The notes under the pieces were generated by a model that saw only the letters and a program-made list of their open reading frames with translations, did no database searches and was not told where the DNA came from. From NCBI RefSeq assembly GCF_013408425.1, contig NZ_JACBYV010000001.1:1736001-1800000 (forward strand): 64,000 nt of DNA, in the 5' to 3' direction. A program made the translations under genes and the position numbers. This document shows, piece by piece, positions 16,954 to 25,750 of this stretch. Source of the stretch: Pseudomonas flavescens (lineage in GTDB: Bacteria; Pseudomonadota; Gammaproteobacteria; Pseudomonadales; Pseudomonadaceae). Position 1 is the first letter of the stretch; the number at the start of each line of letters is the position of its first letter.

Positions 16954-19095
16954 ATGCCAACCCTCCTCCACCCGTTGCACCCACTCGTGTTATCCATCGC
17001 GTTGAGTATCTCGGCACTGGCCGGTGCAGCCGATAACGATCGCCTGCCGACCGTCACCGTGACCGCCGAACACCGCTCGGAAAACCTGCAGAAAACCCCA
17101 CTGGCGATCAGCGCCTTCGACGAGAACGCCCTGCGCGACGCGCAGATCAACAACGTACGTGACCTCTCGGGCCGGGTGCCGAACCTGACCCTCAATCGCC
17201 AGTCGATTTCCTACAGCGCGCAGACCTACGGCATCCGGGGTATCGGTGAAACCGACCCGATCCAGGAGGCTGCGGTGGCCGTGTATGCCGATGACCTGTA
17301 CATCCCCCGGGCGATTTCCTCGATGATCGACTTCAACGATGTCGAGCGCGTGGAAGTACTGCGCGGCCCACAGGGCACGCTCTATGGGCGCAACAGTGCC
17401 GCCGGTGCGGTACGTGTCATCACCCGTGATCCGGATCAGCAGACGCGCGGTTTCTTCGAACTCGGTGCCGGCACCTACAACGCCCGCAACGGCCGCTTGC
17501 TGATCAGCGGCCCGTTGGTCGACAACACCCTGTTCGGCAGCTTCTCGGCGATCCGCCTGACCCGTGACGGCACGGTTCGCAACCGTACCCGCGACAAGGA
17601 CGTCAACAACGTCGACATCCAGTCCTATCGCGGCAAGCTGCGCCTCGCGCCGGAGGATTCGCCCTGGGATGTGCAACTGACCCTGGCCGGCACATTCGAC
17701 CGTGGCGATACCACCAGCTACTCGCCCTTCGATCCAGCGACCGGTCGCTACGACAAGTTCAAGACCTACAGCAGCCTCGACCCGAAGAACAAACTCGACC
17801 AGGGCAGCGCGGTGCTGCGTGCGATCTACACCCTGAACGACAACCTCAGTTTCAAGTCGGTCACCGCCTGGTCTGAGTTCGATCAGCCGGTGGACTACGA
17901 CAACTCCGGTCAGGCCAACAGCGGCAACGCCGCACCGATCCAGAACAACCTGATCCTCTACAAGCAGCGTTACGCCACCCAGGAATTCCAGCTAAACGGC
18001 AGCCATGACGACTTCACCTATACCCTCGGACTGTACCTCTACAAGGAGCGCTTCCGCGCCGAACGCGACAGCCTGACCTACTCGGTGGCCGCCGACCGGG
18101 TCAACGCTTCCGGCCAGTACAGCACCACCGATACCGAAAGTTATGCGCTGTACGGCCAGAGCAACTACAAGCTGACCCCGCGCCTGTCGCTGACTACCGG
18201 CCTGCGTTATACCAGCGAGCACAAGAACTTCCGTTACAGCAATTACGCCATCACCCCGGACAGACAGATAACCGGCACCAACTTCAGTGCCGAAACCAGC
18301 GAATCCTGGGCTTCGTTCAGCCCCAAGGTCGGCCTCGAATACGCCTGGAGCGATGACCTGGTGCAGTACGGCTACGTGGCCAAGGGCTTCAAGGCAGGCG
18401 GTTTCGACAACCGCGCGCCGACCCGGCTGGCGGCCGAACAGGGGTTCGATCCGGAAAACGTGACCACCTACGAGGTCGGCTTCAAGGGCGACTTCGCCGC
18501 TGGCCGGCTGCGCAGCAACATCGCCCTGTTCTACAACGATTACGACGATCTGCAGACCAACGCCTGGGATCCGGCCATCAGCGCCAACCTGCGTACCAAC
18601 GTCGGCAGCGCCCATACCTACGGCCTGGAGCTGGAGAACACCGCGCTGCTAACCCGCGACCTGCGCCTGACCGCCAACATCGGCTACCTGAAGAGCAAGT
18701 ATGACGATTTCCAGAACGCCAGCGGCCCGGGGGTCAGCGCTGACGGCAAGGAAATGATCTTCGCCCCCCGCTGGAATGCCAGCCTGGGCCTCAACTGGAC
18801 GGTGCCGGTCGCCCTGCCCGGCGCGCTGATCGCTGCTACCGACTACCAGTACCAGACCCGTTCCTACGCCAACGCCCTGAACGCCGACATCTACGAAGTC
18901 CCGGCTCAGGGTTTCTGGAACGCCAGCACCAGCTATGCCAGCGGCGACGGTCACTGGACGACCACGCTGTCGGTCCAGAACCTGCTGGACCGCGCCTACC
19001 CGCAAAGCGTCGCCTATTCGGCCGCCAGTCGCACCGCCTACTACTCGGTCAATGACCCACGCACCGTTCTGCTGAGCGTGCGTTACGACCTTTGA
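16954..19095 (+). CDS. TonB-dependent outer-membrane receptor, FyuA-like branch
   Basis: The protein has 713 residues. A short signal peptide (HPLVLSIALSISALAGAA) precedes TVTVTAEHRSENLQKTPLAI, the usual N-terminal plug of this branch, and RVEVLRGPQGTLYGRNSAAG, the conserved plug hairpin. The barrel ends in VLLSVRYDL. It differs from the other four receptors in the window, whose plugs carry LVNGKRRH. It is the first gene of a group with a flavin amine oxidase and a RidA-like protein, so its ligand may be an amine or amino-acid derivative; this is inference. Confidence 0.93.
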   Translation: MPTLLHPLHPLVLSIALSISALAGAADNDRLPTVTVTAEHRSENLQKTPLAISAFDENALRDAQINNVRDLSGRVPNLTLNRQSISYSAQTYGIRGIGETDPIQEAAVAVYADDLYIPRAISSMIDFNDVERVEVLRGPQGTLYGRNSAAGAVRVITRDPDQQTRGFFELGAGTYNARNGRLLISGPLVDNTLFGSFSAIRLTRDGTVRNRTRDKDVNNVDIQSYRGKLRLAPEDSPWDVQLTLAGTFDRGDTTSYSPFDPATGRYDKFKTYSSLDPKNKLDQGSAVLRAIYTLNDNLSFKSVTAWSEFDQPVDYDNSGQANSGNAAPIQNNLILYKQRYATQEFQLNGSHDDFTYTLGLYLYKERFRAERDSLTYSVAADRVNASGQYSTTDTESYALYGQSNYKLTPRLSLTTGLRYTSEHKNFRYSNYAITPDRQITGTNFSAETSESWASFSPKVGLEYAWSDDLVQYGYVAKGFKAGGFDNRAPTRLAAEQGFDPENVTTYEVGFKGDFAAGRLRSNIALFYNDYDDLQTNAWDPAISANLRTNVGSAHTYGLELENTALLTRDLRLTANIGYLKSKYDDFQNASGPGVSADGKEMIFAPRWNASLGLNWTVPVALPGALIAATDYQYQTRSYANALNADIYEVPAQGFWNASTSYASGDGHWTTTLSVQNLLDRAYPQSVAYSAASRTAYYSVNDPRTVLLSVRYDL

Positions 19096-19129
19096 GCGAG
19101 CGCCCTTTTACCTTCAAGGAGAGATAGAA

Positions 19130-20713
19130 ATGGGACTTACCCGCAGAGACCTGATTTCCCGCATCGCCGCCGTAGGCGGCTATTCCGCCGCCATGGGCGC
19201 CATGAGCGGCCTGGGCCTGATGCCGGGCCACCTGCAGGCGGCGGCGTTCGAGCCGCTGAACATCGCGGGCAGTGCCGGCAATGGCAAGCGCGTGCTGATC
19301 GTTGGCGGCGGCATCGCCGGCCTGGTGTCGGCCTACGAGCTGGCCAAGGCCGGCTTCTCGGTCAAGCTGCTGGAGGCCCGCGAGCGTATTGGTGGTCGTG
19401 TCTGGACCCTGCGCAACGGCGATCGCATCGAGCATAACGATGGCTCTCGGCAAACCGTGGAATTCGACGAGGGTTTGTTCTTCAACGCCGGCGCCGGCCG
19501 CATTCCCAGCCATCACCTGACCATTCTCGGTTACTGCCGGGAGTTCGGTGTCGAGCTGCAACCGCTGGTCAACAGCAGCCGCAGTGCCCTGGTGCAGCCG
19601 GATCTTGGCCGCCCGCCGTTGCAGCTTCGCCAGGTAGTCAACGACACCCGCGGCTGGCTCAGCGAACTGCTGTCTCGCAGTGTCAGCAGCCATGCCCTGG
19701 ATCAGCAGCTCTCTGCGGATGAGCGCAAGGGGCTGCTGGATTTCCTGCGGGTATATGGCGATCTCGACGCCGAACACCATTACAAGGGTTCGGTGCGTGC
19801 CGGCTATAGCCGCTTCGCCGGCGCTGGCGACCAGACACCAATCACCCGGCAACCCGAGAAACTGACACGCCTGCTCGACAGCAATCTGCTGCTGCCGCAG
19901 ATATTCGAGGAGATCCCCGAGTTCTCCGCCACCATGATGCAACCGGTCGGCGGCATGGATCGTATTCCCTATGCGTTCTATGAGCGGGTCAAACAGCACG
20001 TGCAGCTCAATGCCGAAGTGCTTGGCGTTGAAACCTCGGAACGCGGTAGCAAAGTGCTCTGGAAGGATCGCCTCAGCGGCAGGCAGCACAGCGAGGAAGC
20101 CGACTACGCCATCGTCACCCTGCCGACGCCCCTGCTGGCCAAACTACCGAGCAACTTCAGCAAGGACTTCAAGGCCGCACTGGGCAGAACCGAGGGCGAC
20201 TACAGCAACAAGATCGCCTGGCAGTCACCGCGCTTCTGGGAAACCGAGTACCAGATATACGGTGGGCTTTCCTACATCAACCACGAAGCGCGCACGCTCT
20301 GGTACCCCAGCGAGGGCCTCAACAGCGCCCAGGGCGTGCTGGTGGGCACCTACAACAACGGCGAGGTAGCCAAGACCTTCGCCGCCAAAACCCTGGAGCA
20401 GCAGATCGCCTCCTCGCGGCAGGCCGTGGAATCCCTGCACCCGGGGCACAGCAGCAAGCTCGGGCGGCCGCTGGCGGTCAACTGGTCGAAGATCGCCTTC
20501 AGTGAAAGCCCGTGGATCGTCCACGGTGCCGGTACCTCCAGCCCGTCCTACGACGAACTCAATCAGCCCCAGGGGCGTACCTGGCTGGCCAGCGACTCAC
20601 TGGCCCATGGCGGCGTCGGCATCTGGCAGAACACCGCAGCCGAGTCGGCGCGCCGCGTGGTAGGGCTGATCGCCACCCATGCCCTCCAACAACGATCCGG
20701 CGTTGCCGCCTGA
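19130..20713 (+). CDS. Tat-exported flavin monoamine/amino-acid oxidase
   Basis: The protein has 527 residues. The N-terminus TRRDLISRIAAVGG is a twin-arginine signal, cleaved probably after the ALQAA region, so the enzyme should fold in the cytoplasm and act in the periplasm. The FAD motif VLIVGGGIAGLVSAYELAKA is followed by LLEARERIGGRVWTLR, diagnostic of the flavin amine oxidase family. It probably oxidises an amine or L-amino acid to an imine with release of hydrogen peroxide. AAGGAGAG precedes the ATG. The next gene encodes an exported RidA-like imine hydrolase, which fits the expected product. Confidence 0.88.
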   Translation: MGLTRRDLISRIAAVGGYSAAMGAMSGLGLMPGHLQAAAFEPLNIAGSAGNGKRVLIVGGGIAGLVSAYELAKAGFSVKLLEARERIGGRVWTLRNGDRIEHNDGSRQTVEFDEGLFFNAGAGRIPSHHLTILGYCREFGVELQPLVNSSRSALVQPDLGRPPLQLRQVVNDTRGWLSELLSRSVSSHALDQQLSADERKGLLDFLRVYGDLDAEHHYKGSVRAGYSRFAGAGDQTPITRQPEKLTRLLDSNLLLPQIFEEIPEFSATMMQPVGGMDRIPYAFYERVKQHVQLNAEVLGVETSERGSKVLWKDRLSGRQHSEEADYAIVTLPTPLLAKLPSNFSKDFKAALGRTEGDYSNKIAWQSPRFWETEYQIYGGLSYINHEARTLWYPSEGLNSAQGVLVGTYNNGEVAKTFAAKTLEQQIASSRQAVESLHPGHSSKLGRPLAVNWSKIAFSESPWIVHGAGTSSPSYDELNQPQGRTWLASDSLAHGGVGIWQNTAAESARRVVGLIATHALQQRSGVAA

Positions 20714-20724
20714 AAGGAATGACG

Positions 20725-21222
20725 ATGAAAAACCCTGCCTTGCTACTCGGAGCCCTCATGACCCTGACCGCTATCAATGCCCAGGCCGATGCCATCAAGC
20801 GTATCGACCCACCAGGCTCCAACTTCCCCATCTCGCAACTGGTCACCGTACCTGCCGGTAGCTCGCTGACTTTCGTCAGCGGCACCTTGCCCGATGTCGC
20901 CGACCCCAAGGCCAAGCCACAGACCATCGCGGCCTACGGCAATACCGAGACCCAGACCCTCTCGGTACTCAACAAGATTCGCACGGCATTGCAGAGCCAG
21001 GGCCTGGATCTCGGTGACATCGTGCAGTTGCGGGTGTTCCTGGTTGGAGACCCGGCCCACGACGGCAAGCTCGACTTCGCCGGCCTGCAAGCTGCCTACA
21101 CCCAGTTCTTCGCTACCGCGCAACAGCCCAACAAGCCCACCCGTACGGCATTGCAAGTCGTTGCATTGCCGCTGCCAGGCGCTCTGGTAGAGATCGAAGC
21201 GATCGCAGCCAAAGCGCCTTAG
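20725..21222 (+). CDS. Exported RidA/YjgF-family protein
   Basis: The protein has 165 residues from the ATG at 20725, 7 bases after GAAAGG; another ATG 6 bp upstream is too close to that site. A signal peptide (LLLGALMTLTAINAQA) precedes a RidA/RutC-like domain. The conserved Arg of the active site is in PTRTALQV, and the conserved Glu in LVEIEAIA. RidA proteins hydrolyse reactive imines and enamines to ketones and ammonia and are normally cytosolic. The gene lies 11 bp after the amine oxidase gene, so the two probably work in sequence in the periplasm. Confidence 0.87.
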   Translation: MKNPALLLGALMTLTAINAQADAIKRIDPPGSNFPISQLVTVPAGSSLTFVSGTLPDVADPKAKPQTIAAYGNTETQTLSVLNKIRTALQSQGLDLGDIVQLRVFLVGDPAHDGKLDFAGLQAAYTQFFATAQQPNKPTRTALQVVALPLPGALVEIEAIAAKAP

Positions 21223-21251
21223 ATACCCGTTCAACACCTGATAAGCCTTTT

Positions 21252-21271
21252 CCGCCGGGCCAGCCCGGCGG
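21252..21271. repeat. Perfect inverted repeat after the ridA-like gene
   Basis: CCGCCGGGC-CA-GCCCGGCGG has 9-bp perfect arms. It lies 29 bp after the RidA-like stop and 56 bp before the next receptor. There is no T-run on the plus side, so it may be an mRNA-stabilising hairpin or a weak terminator. Confidence 0.5.
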
Positions 21272-21327
21272 AGAGGCGGCGTGCACCCGAAAAATCTGCA
21301 CGTTCGACTGCCTCATGGAGAGAGCAC

Positions 21328-23793
21328 ATGCCTTCATCACCCTTCGATCTGCCCACTGCCCGTTTCACACCCGCCCTGCTTGCCCTGGCAATCGCCGCTG
21401 CAGGTTTGGGTTCAGCGAGCGCCCAGGCGCAAACCCATGGCGGCCAGCCGGCTGCTTCGTCGCAACTTGGCACCGTGATCGTCACCGGCAACCGCGGTAG
21501 CGAAGCTCGCACGGTAACCAGCAGCCCGGTCCCCATCGACGTGATCAGCGCCGCTCAGTTACAGGAAACCGGCAAGCCCGGTCTGATGGAAGCGCTCAGT
21601 GCCAGCGTCCCCTCGCTGACCCTGCCGGAAAAAACCGGCTGGGATGCCAGCGGTATCGCCCGCGCGCCCAACCTGCGCGGCCTGAATGCCAGCCAGGTAC
21701 TGGTGCTGGTCAACGGCAAGCGCCGCCACACCAGCGCCACGCTGAACATCAACGGCATCAACGCCGGTGCTGCGCCCACGGATCTCGACCTGATCCCCAT
21801 CGGCGCCATCGATCGCGTCGAGGTGCTGCGTGACGGCGCGGCGGCGCAGTACGGCTCGGATGCCATCGCCGGGGTGATCAACGTCATCCTCAAGGCCGAC
21901 ACCAGCGGCGCTGCGGTGACCAACCTGGGTCAAGGTTACGACGGCAAGAAACAGACCGTGCAGCAGAGCCTCAACAAGGGTTTCGAGATCGGTGATGGCG
22001 GCGTCCTGCAATTCGCTCTCGATGCACGCAGCCAGAACGACGACAACAAGGCACGCGCCAACGGCTACACCTATGAACAGGCCTATGATCTGGCAGGCAA
22101 ATCCACCTACGGCGGTTACGGTACACCCAAGATCAACCTGCTGACCCTGGGCTACAACGCCGAGCTGCCGATCAACGACAATCTGGAGCTGTACTCCTTC
22201 ACCACCTGGTCGTATCGCAAGGGCGAACAGGGCCAGAACTTCCGCTTGCCGACCATCGTCAACACCATCACCACCGGGCCCAACGGACGCCCTGCCGGTT
22301 ACACGCCAACCTGGTATATCGAAGAAGACGACCTGCAGGCAGCCTTTGGCGGGCGCGGCGATGTGGGTGAATGGGGCTGGGATCTCTCCAGCACTTACGG
22401 ACGCAACGCCGCCGAACAGGGCACCTGGAACAACCAGAATCCCTCCCTGGGCGAAGCCACTCCCAACTCGTTCGAGTCCGGTACCTGGATCGCCACGCAA
22501 CTGACCAGCAACCTCGATTTCAGCCGCAACTTCGAGGTCGGTCTGAGCAAGCCGCTGGACCTGTCCTGGGGCCTGGAGCACCGCAAGGAAACCTACCAGG
22601 TGCGTGCTGGCGACTGGGCTTCGTGGGCGGATGGCGGTTACTGCCGAGCCAACCCGGTCAGTGGCGCCCAGGAATGCGCATCGTCGGGCGCCCAGGTCAC
22701 CAACGGCATCTCCCCGGCCGAAGCCACCAGCGCCAGCCGCAACAGCGTTGCCAGCTACGTCGACGTCGGCTTCAACCCGAGCGAAAAGTGGTACCTGGGC
22801 ACCGCCCTGCGCTATGAACACTACAATCAGGGCGTAGGTGCCACGCGCAGCGGCAAACTGACGACCCGCTATGACTTCACGCCCGAGTTCGCCGTGCGCG
22901 CCACCGTCAGCAACGGATTCCGCGCGCCGTCGCTGGCCAACGACCTGTTCAGTGCGCGCTCGACCAGCTACGCGGTGATCGACGGTGTGTATCAGTCATT
23001 CAACTTCGGCGTATTGCCGGTAGAGTCCGCCGCCGCCCGGGCGCTTGGTGCCAAGGCGCTGAAACCGGAAAAATCCACCAACTTCAGCCTGGGCCTGACC
23101 TACACGCCGACGCCCGAGCTGTCGCTTACCGCCGACGCCTATCTGATCGACATACGCGATCGCATCACCCTCACCGGCCGCCTGCTGGGCGAAGAGGTGC
23201 GCCAGACGCTGATCGATAACGGCATTACCTCGACCTCGGGTGGCCAGTACTTCGTCAATGGTGCCGACACCCGCACCAAAGGCCTGGACATCGTCGCCAG
23301 CTACAACCAGAACCTGCAACGCTTCGGCTCGCTGAAATGGACGGCGGCCTTCAACTGGAACGACACCGAGATCCGCAGCTACCAGCAGAGCACCGAGATT
23401 CTCGGCACCGCTTACGAGTTGATGAACCGCGAGGCCCGTAACCTGCTGACCAACGTACAGCCCAACACCAAGCTGATCCTCGGTACCACCTGGAGCCTCG
23501 ACGACTGGACGGTCAACCTCGGCCTGACGCGCTATGGCTCTTATCGGGAGGTCAACGACGCCAATGACCGCAGCCTTGACCGTGTCTACAAGGCCAACTG
23601 GATCACCGACCTCGATGTCGGCTACAGCCTTACCGAGAACCTCGATCTGGCCATCGGTGCGAAGAACCTGTTCGACGTCTATCCGAAACGTCAGGGCATC
23701 GCCAGCGCGACCATGGGCTCCGGCTACGGCACCTATTCGCCATTCGGCTTCACCGGTGGCTACTACTACACCCGACTGAGCTACGCGTTCTGA
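21328..23793 (+). CDS. TonB-dependent outer-membrane receptor
   Basis: The protein has 821 residues. A signal peptide (ALLALAIAAAGLGSASAQAQ) is followed by TVIVTGNRGSEARTVTSSPV, a plug with LVLVNGKRRHTSATL and AAQYGSDAIAGVINVIL, and a barrel ending YYYTRLSYAF. It is most similar within the window to the receptor at 42935, sharing GSEARTVT. It lies in the same direction as the amine oxidase unit and upstream of a histidine phosphatase gene. The ligand is unknown. Confidence 0.93.
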   Translation: MPSSPFDLPTARFTPALLALAIAAAGLGSASAQAQTHGGQPAASSQLGTVIVTGNRGSEARTVTSSPVPIDVISAAQLQETGKPGLMEALSASVPSLTLPEKTGWDASGIARAPNLRGLNASQVLVLVNGKRRHTSATLNINGINAGAAPTDLDLIPIGAIDRVEVLRDGAAAQYGSDAIAGVINVILKADTSGAAVTNLGQGYDGKKQTVQQSLNKGFEIGDGGVLQFALDARSQNDDNKARANGYTYEQAYDLAGKSTYGGYGTPKINLLTLGYNAELPINDNLELYSFTTWSYRKGEQGQNFRLPTIVNTITTGPNGRPAGYTPTWYIEEDDLQAAFGGRGDVGEWGWDLSSTYGRNAAEQGTWNNQNPSLGEATPNSFESGTWIATQLTSNLDFSRNFEVGLSKPLDLSWGLEHRKETYQVRAGDWASWADGGYCRANPVSGAQECASSGAQVTNGISPAEATSASRNSVASYVDVGFNPSEKWYLGTALRYEHYNQGVGATRSGKLTTRYDFTPEFAVRATVSNGFRAPSLANDLFSARSTSYAVIDGVYQSFNFGVLPVESAAARALGAKALKPEKSTNFSLGLTYTPTPELSLTADAYLIDIRDRITLTGRLLGEEVRQTLIDNGITSTSGGQYFVNGADTRTKGLDIVASYNQNLQRFGSLKWTAAFNWNDTEIRSYQQSTEILGTAYELMNREARNLLTNVQPNTKLILGTTWSLDDWTVNLGLTRYGSYREVNDANDRSLDRVYKANWITDLDVGYSLTENLDLAIGAKNLFDVYPKRQGIASATMGSGYGTYSPFGFTGGYYYTRLSYAF

Positions 23794-23797
23794 CGCA

Positions 23798-23837
23798 GCG
23801 ATGCCCGCCAGCCCTCCACAGGCCTGGCGAGCATCGC
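23798..23837 (+). repeat. Stem-loop between receptor and phosphatase genes
   Basis: GCGATGCCCGCCAG pairs with CTGGCGAGCATCGC (one mismatch in 14 bp) across a 12-nt loop. Only a short CTT follows, so it is a weak terminator at best. Confidence 0.5.
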
Positions 23838-23858
23838 CTTGGATGATGAGGAGAAGGC

Positions 23859-24476
23859 ATGAACCTGTTGCTGGTACGTCACGGACAAACGGCATTCAAC
23901 CTCGAGCAGCGCTACCTCGGCGCCCTCGATCCCCCCTTGAACGACACCGGCATCGCCCAAGCGCAAAGGCTGCGGGCTCGGTTGCCCGAGAGCATCGACG
24001 TGCTGATCAGTTCGCCGCTGCTGCGCGCCCGCCAGACAGCGGAGATTCTGCGTGGTGAAAGCGGACCTGCAGTGGTTGTGAACGACGCGTTCCGCGAGCG
24101 CAACGTAGGTGTTTTCGAAGGGCTTACCCAGCGCGAGGCGCGCCTGGCGTTTCCCGGCCTGTGGGCGAGAAACATCACCCGCCAGTGGTCTGCAGCGCCC
24201 GACGAAGGTGAAACCATCGCCGCGGTATTCGCCCGCGTTCATGCAGGCCTGGCAGAACTGCTCCAGCACAATGCCGACGCGACCGTACTGCTGGTCGCCC
24301 ACGGCTTCGTGGCCAAGGTCATCCGTGCCATCGCGCGGGGCGATCACCACGACCTGTTCGACTGGCAACTGGACAACGCCGCGATCTGTGAACTGCAAGT
24401 GAGCCCGCCATTGACATCCTTCACCGCCGAATACGGCAGTAACACACTGCCGCAGGTCACGCCAAACCTGGCATAG
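23859..24476 (+). CDS. Histidine phosphatase (phosphoglycerate mutase-like) family protein
   Basis: The protein has 205 residues. The catalytic RHG is at 7-9 in LLLVRHGQTAFN, the second catalytic His is in LLVAHGFVAKVIRA, and the acid-base Glu is probably in FRERNVGVFEG. GAGGAGAAGG precedes the ATG. Members dephosphorylate small phosphates such as alpha-ribazole phosphate or sugar phosphates. It ends by overlapping a convergent small gene by 20 bp. Its link to the receptors upstream is unclear. Confidence 0.87.
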   Translation: MNLLLVRHGQTAFNLEQRYLGALDPPLNDTGIAQAQRLRARLPESIDVLISSPLLRARQTAEILRGESGPAVVVNDAFRERNVGVFEGLTQREARLAFPGLWARNITRQWSAAPDEGETIAAVFARVHAGLAELLQHNADATVLLVAHGFVAKVIRAIARGDHHDLFDWQLDNAAICELQVSPPLTSFTAEYGSNTLPQVTPNLA

Positions 24477-24744
24477 CCCCCTGCTCTCGCCCCTTCACCA
24501 CGCCGATCGCACGGATATCGGAGAGGTGCACCTCGTAAGGGTCGCGGCGCTCGTCGCAGTCCAGCGCCACGATCAGGAAGTAGGCATGCGGGTTGATGCC
24601 GGTCATGGGCAAGACCACACCGATGATATGGGCGAGGTGCCCGTAGGACTCCGCCTCACCCTCCCAGTACAGTTCCATGAGGACGCTTTTGCCGAGATAG
24701 GAGATCGCGCTGGCGGCGTCCAGCCATGGAACGCTCCGCCCCAT
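24457..24744 (-). CDS. Conserved hypothetical protein, possibly N-terminally truncated
   Basis: The 95-codon frame from the ATG at 24744 contains SYLGKSVLMELYWEG, AHIIGVVLPM and YFLIVALDCDERRDPYEVHL, then DIRAIGVVK. The regular beta-strand pattern looks like a real small cytosolic protein rather than a shadow. It has no clear ribosome-binding site, and a REP array begins 17 bp upstream of its start, so the original 5' end may be lost. The function is unknown. Confidence 0.5.
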   Translation of the reverse strand: MGRSVPWLDAASAISYLGKSVLMELYWEGEAESYGHLAHIIGVVLPMTGINPHAYFLIVALDCDERRDPYEVHLSDIRAIGVVKGREQGAMPGLA

Positions 24745-24760
24745 GCAGCCATTGCACGCA

Positions 24761-25128
24761 TGTAGGAGCCCGCTTGCGGGCGATTGGTGGTTGCACCGCA
24801 AGTCCTGCTGGATGGCTGCAATCGATTCGCCCGCGAGCGGGCTCCTACGGGGTAGAACTTCATCGTTTGCGGGCGATTGGTGGTTGCACCGCAGGTGTTC
24901 TGGATGGCTGCAATCGATTCGCCCGCGAGCGGGCTCCTACGGGGTAGAACTTTATCGCTTGTGGGCGGTTGGTGGTTGCATCGCAAGTCCTGCTGGATGG
25001 CCACGATCGATTCGCCCGCGAGCGGGCTCCTACGGGGTAGAACTTCATCGGTTGTGGGTGATTGGTGGTTGCATCGCAGGTCCTGCTGGATGGCTGCAAT
25101 CGATTCGCCCGCGAGCGGGCTCCTACGG
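24761..25128. repeat. Tandem REP array with 92-93 bp period
   Basis: The core GATTCGCCCGCGAGCGGG plus CTCCTACGG starts at 24824, 24916, 25009 and 25102, giving steps of 92, 93 and 93 bp; an inverted unit (GTAGGAGCCCGCTTGC) opens the array at 24761. The spacers are also similar (GGTGGTTGCA, TCCTGCTGGATGG). It is a tandemly amplified REP, and the spacers are too alike for CRISPR. Confidence 0.9.
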
Positions 25129-25138
25129 TTAGAACTCC

Positions 25139-25220
25139 TTGGTGGCCAGCGGCAACTGGCAAGGCGCAGCCGAGCAGTTGGGCATCAGCACCACCACGCT
25201 GTGGCGCAGGATGAAGAGAG
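25139..25220 (+). pseudogene. Fis-type HTH fragment of a sigma-54 activator
   Basis: The frame reads NWQGAAEQLGISTTTLWRRM followed by KR, the DNA-binding C-terminus found in NtrC-type sigma-54 activators. No AAA+ domain lies upstream, where the tandem REP array ends 10 bp away. It is a remnant. Sulfonate and dimethyl-sulfone regulons in Pseudomonas use such activators (SfnR), which makes the location suggestive, but a fragment this short cannot be assigned. Confidence 0.55.
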
Positions 25221-25322
25221 GACCCGGGCTGCTTCGATGCCGGACGCTACGGCTGAGCAGGCGCCACCTCGTCATAGGGGTAGATGCGGCAGCAGTCCCA
25301 TCCGGGTGCTGCCCTGAGCCAC

Positions 25323-25742
25323 TCAAGCGCCGCCAGGCAGAAGATAGCCCCGCAGATCGCGTTCAGCTTCTTCACTACCTGTCCCGATGATCACCTCAAT
25401 GCCGGCATCGACAAGAATCCGTGCGCCGGCACCTGCATTTCTCGGATCGGGATCCAGTATGGCGATGAACACCCGTTCGATGCCCTGCCTGACCAGGGCG
25501 TGAGCGCATGATGGCGTGCGCCCATGAAACGAGCAGGGTTCCAGGGTGACGTAAGCCGTCAGGCCCTGCTGACTTCCCGATGGCAGTTGGGCCAGAGCCA
25601 TCGCTTCGGCATGATGCTGACCAGGCGCCTGGGTGTGGCCTCGGCTGACGACCCTGCCCTCTCGGACCAGCACGCAACCGACCGGTGGATTCGGCAAGCA
25701 CGCCGGTAAAGCTCGTCTACCTTCCGCCAAGGCGAGCGACAT
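25323..25742 (-). CDS. Stand-alone RibD-type deaminase, 5' end altered by a MITE-like insertion
   Basis: From the ATG at 25742 the product has 139 residues. The zinc-deaminase motifs are complete: PNPPVGCVLV, HAEAMAL (His and catalytic Glu) and TLEPCSFHGRTPSCAHAL (two Cys ligands). It ends without the reductase domain of RibD, as in the stand-alone relatives I know in pseudomonads. The residues just before the Met (EYF) still fit the family's N-terminus, but further upstream the sequence is the terminal repeat of the element at 25751. The original start was therefore probably lost; whether a shortened protein is made is uncertain. Confidence 0.65.
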   Translation of the reverse strand: MSLALAEGRRALPACLPNPPVGCVLVREGRVVSRGHTQAPGQHHAEAMALAQLPSGSQQGLTAYVTLEPCSFHGRTPSCAHALVRQGIERVFIAILDPDPRNAGAGARILVDAGIEVIIGTGSEEAERDLRGYLLPGGA

Positions 25743-25750
25743 GAAGTACT

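Noticed and set aside
21252..21271. Rho-independent terminator after the RidA-like gene
   Set aside because: The hairpin is perfect but no T-run follows on the transcribed side, so it was listed only as an inverted repeat.
24761..25128. Regularly spaced repeats resembling a CRISPR array
   Set aside because: Repeat units are palindromic REPs and the spacers are near-identical to each other; there are no cas genes, and the 92-93 bp period is too long.
24726..25317. Several overlapping plus-strand frames across the REP array
   Set aside because: They are repetitive translations of the REP units with no ribosome-binding site.
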